The translations under genes and the position numbers were made by a program. 5,551 nt of DNA from Anaerolineales bacterium (GTDB taxonomy: Bacteria > Chloroflexota > Anaerolineae > 4572-78 > J111): contig JAAUSP010000525.1 in NCBI GenBank assembly GCA_012032575.1, positions 1-5,551 on the forward strand, given 5' to 3'. The notes under the pieces are model-generated. The model was not told where the DNA came from, did no database searches, and saw only the letters and a list, made by a program, of their open reading frames with translations. How positions within the stretch are numbered: the stretch's first letter is position 1; every line of letters begins with the position of its first letter. Shown piece after piece: positions 5,028-5,551 of this stretch.

Positions 5028-5551
5028 CTACCCTGCCAACTCAATATCAAATTCGCCGATCAGAATGTGCGGGGCGGCGGTGTCAACCTCAATATCAAAA
5101 CGCCGGCCCCAGCGCAGTAAGGTAAAAAGAAATTCCAGCCAGGCCCGTTCGAGATCAGGCAGACCTTTTTCAGCCAGCGTCGTTTCGACCCAGGCCAGGT
5201 CGGCCAGGCTGGTTTGGGCGACCGGTTGGTGACACAGCCGGGCCAGATCAGACGCCCACAGCCGCACGGTTTGATCGTAGCTGGCGCTGGCTAACCACTG
5301 CCCATCGGGGCTGACGGCCAGGCGCGGTGACCCACCCGGCATGGCCGGTCAGGGTGTTGCAGCAGTTTCCCTTCCGGCACGGCGCCACAGCCGCACGGTT
5401 TGATCCCGGCTGGCGCTGGCTAACAACCAGCCGCCGGTATCGCCCGGCAGAGGCAGCGGGCTGAGGGCCAGCCCGACCAGGGCATCGGCGTGCCCGGTCA
5501 GCGTTTTGAGGGGTTTGCCGTCGGGCAAGCGCCACAAGCGAATGGTCCTAT
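5028..5551 (-). pseudogene. WD40-repeat protein, C-terminal part, with three +1 shifts and an in-frame stop
   Basis: The gene enters from the right edge and ends at TAG 5030-5028. The first visible stretch reads RTIRLWRLPDGKPLKTLTGH, then SP...GGWLLASASRDQTVRLW. A later one reads RLAVSPDGQWLASASYDQTV-RLW. Both are classic WD40 blades (GH...SPDG...SASxDxTVRLW) of a beta-propeller, usually a protein-interaction scaffold, often behind a protease, kinase or NTPase domain that is not visible here. Between the blades the reading passes through all three frames: VPEGKLLQ, then TLTGHAGWVT, then RLAVSPDG. Single extra bases are therefore needed near 5381-5382, 5356 and 5323-5327, and the uncorrected frame meets TGA at 5351-5349. 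The three insertions sum to one codon, so the frame is restored. After the last blade comes a tail of about 75 residues, including WVETTLAEKGLPDLERAWLE and ending FDIEVDTAAPHILIGEFDIE-LAG, which I cannot assign. The shifts may be sequence errors rather than real decay. Confidence 0.75.
5256..5424 (-). repeat. Two near-identical direct repeats coding adjacent WD40 blades
   Basis: Copies at 5256-5295 and 5385-5424 agree at 37 of 40 positions and encode the LASASxDQTVRLW part of two successive blades. Their offset is 129 bp, 43 codons; removing the three inferred extra bases gives 126 bp, the 42-codon spacing normal for WD40 blades. Such high nucleotide identity suggests recent blade duplication or gene conversion, and it also makes this stretch prone to assembly error. 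Confidence 0.7.

Noticed and set aside
5256..5424. Direct repeats as a CRISPR-like array
   Set aside because: There are only two copies, the intervening sequence is coding, and both copies translate to WD40 blades.

Overview
The window is a 5.5-kb piece of a bacterial chromosome of fairly high G+C. It reads best as coming from an environmental, probably Chloroflexota-like (Anaerolineae-type) bacterium. That assignment is inference from the protein mix (dCache/PAS hybrid kinase, WD40-repeat protein with a C-terminal tail, CitE-like lyase) and from interspersed palindromic repeats; no rRNA or marker gene is present.

Layout. Bases 1-477 (minus strand) encode the first 159 residues of an acetoacetyl-CoA synthetase that runs off the left edge. 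A 382-bp divergent intergenic region follows. It holds a good sigma70-type promoter for the synthetase, a GC-rich dyad just upstream of it, and an AT-rich leader for the rightward gene. Bases 860-3684 (plus strand) are one ancestral gene for a membrane hybrid sensor histidine kinase (TM - dCache - TM - HAMP - PAS - HisKA - HATPase - receiver, about 941 residues if joined). It is split into two ORFs by a one-base shift in a T6 run at 1512-1517. Convergent to it, 3754-4719 (minus strand) encodes a complete CitE-family lyase resembling human CLYBL (citramalyl-CoA lyase), with a strong Shine-Dalgarno sequence. Bases 4720-5027 are noncoding and contain two palindromic repeat elements of about 80 and 114 bp. 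Bases 5028-5551 (minus strand) are the C-terminal part of a WD40-repeat protein that enters from the right edge and carries three closely spaced one-base insertions plus an in-frame TGA.

How the genes relate. The synthetase and the lyase both belong to short acyl-CoA metabolism (acetoacetate activation; cleavage of a citramalyl- or malyl-type CoA ester). They flank the sensor kinase but are not co-transcribed with it, so a regulatory link is only a possibility. No response-regulator gene or transcription factor is visible.

The most notable signal is the kinase. Besides the frameshift, it has replacements at several signature positions: acidic residue after the phospho-acceptor His, G2-box Gly, receiver phospho-acceptor Asp, and receiver Ser/Thr. 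This suggests either a decaying gene or a signalling-deficient 'pseudo' hybrid kinase. I see no CRISPR array, tRNA, transposase or defence system, and I do not claim a wholly new system here.
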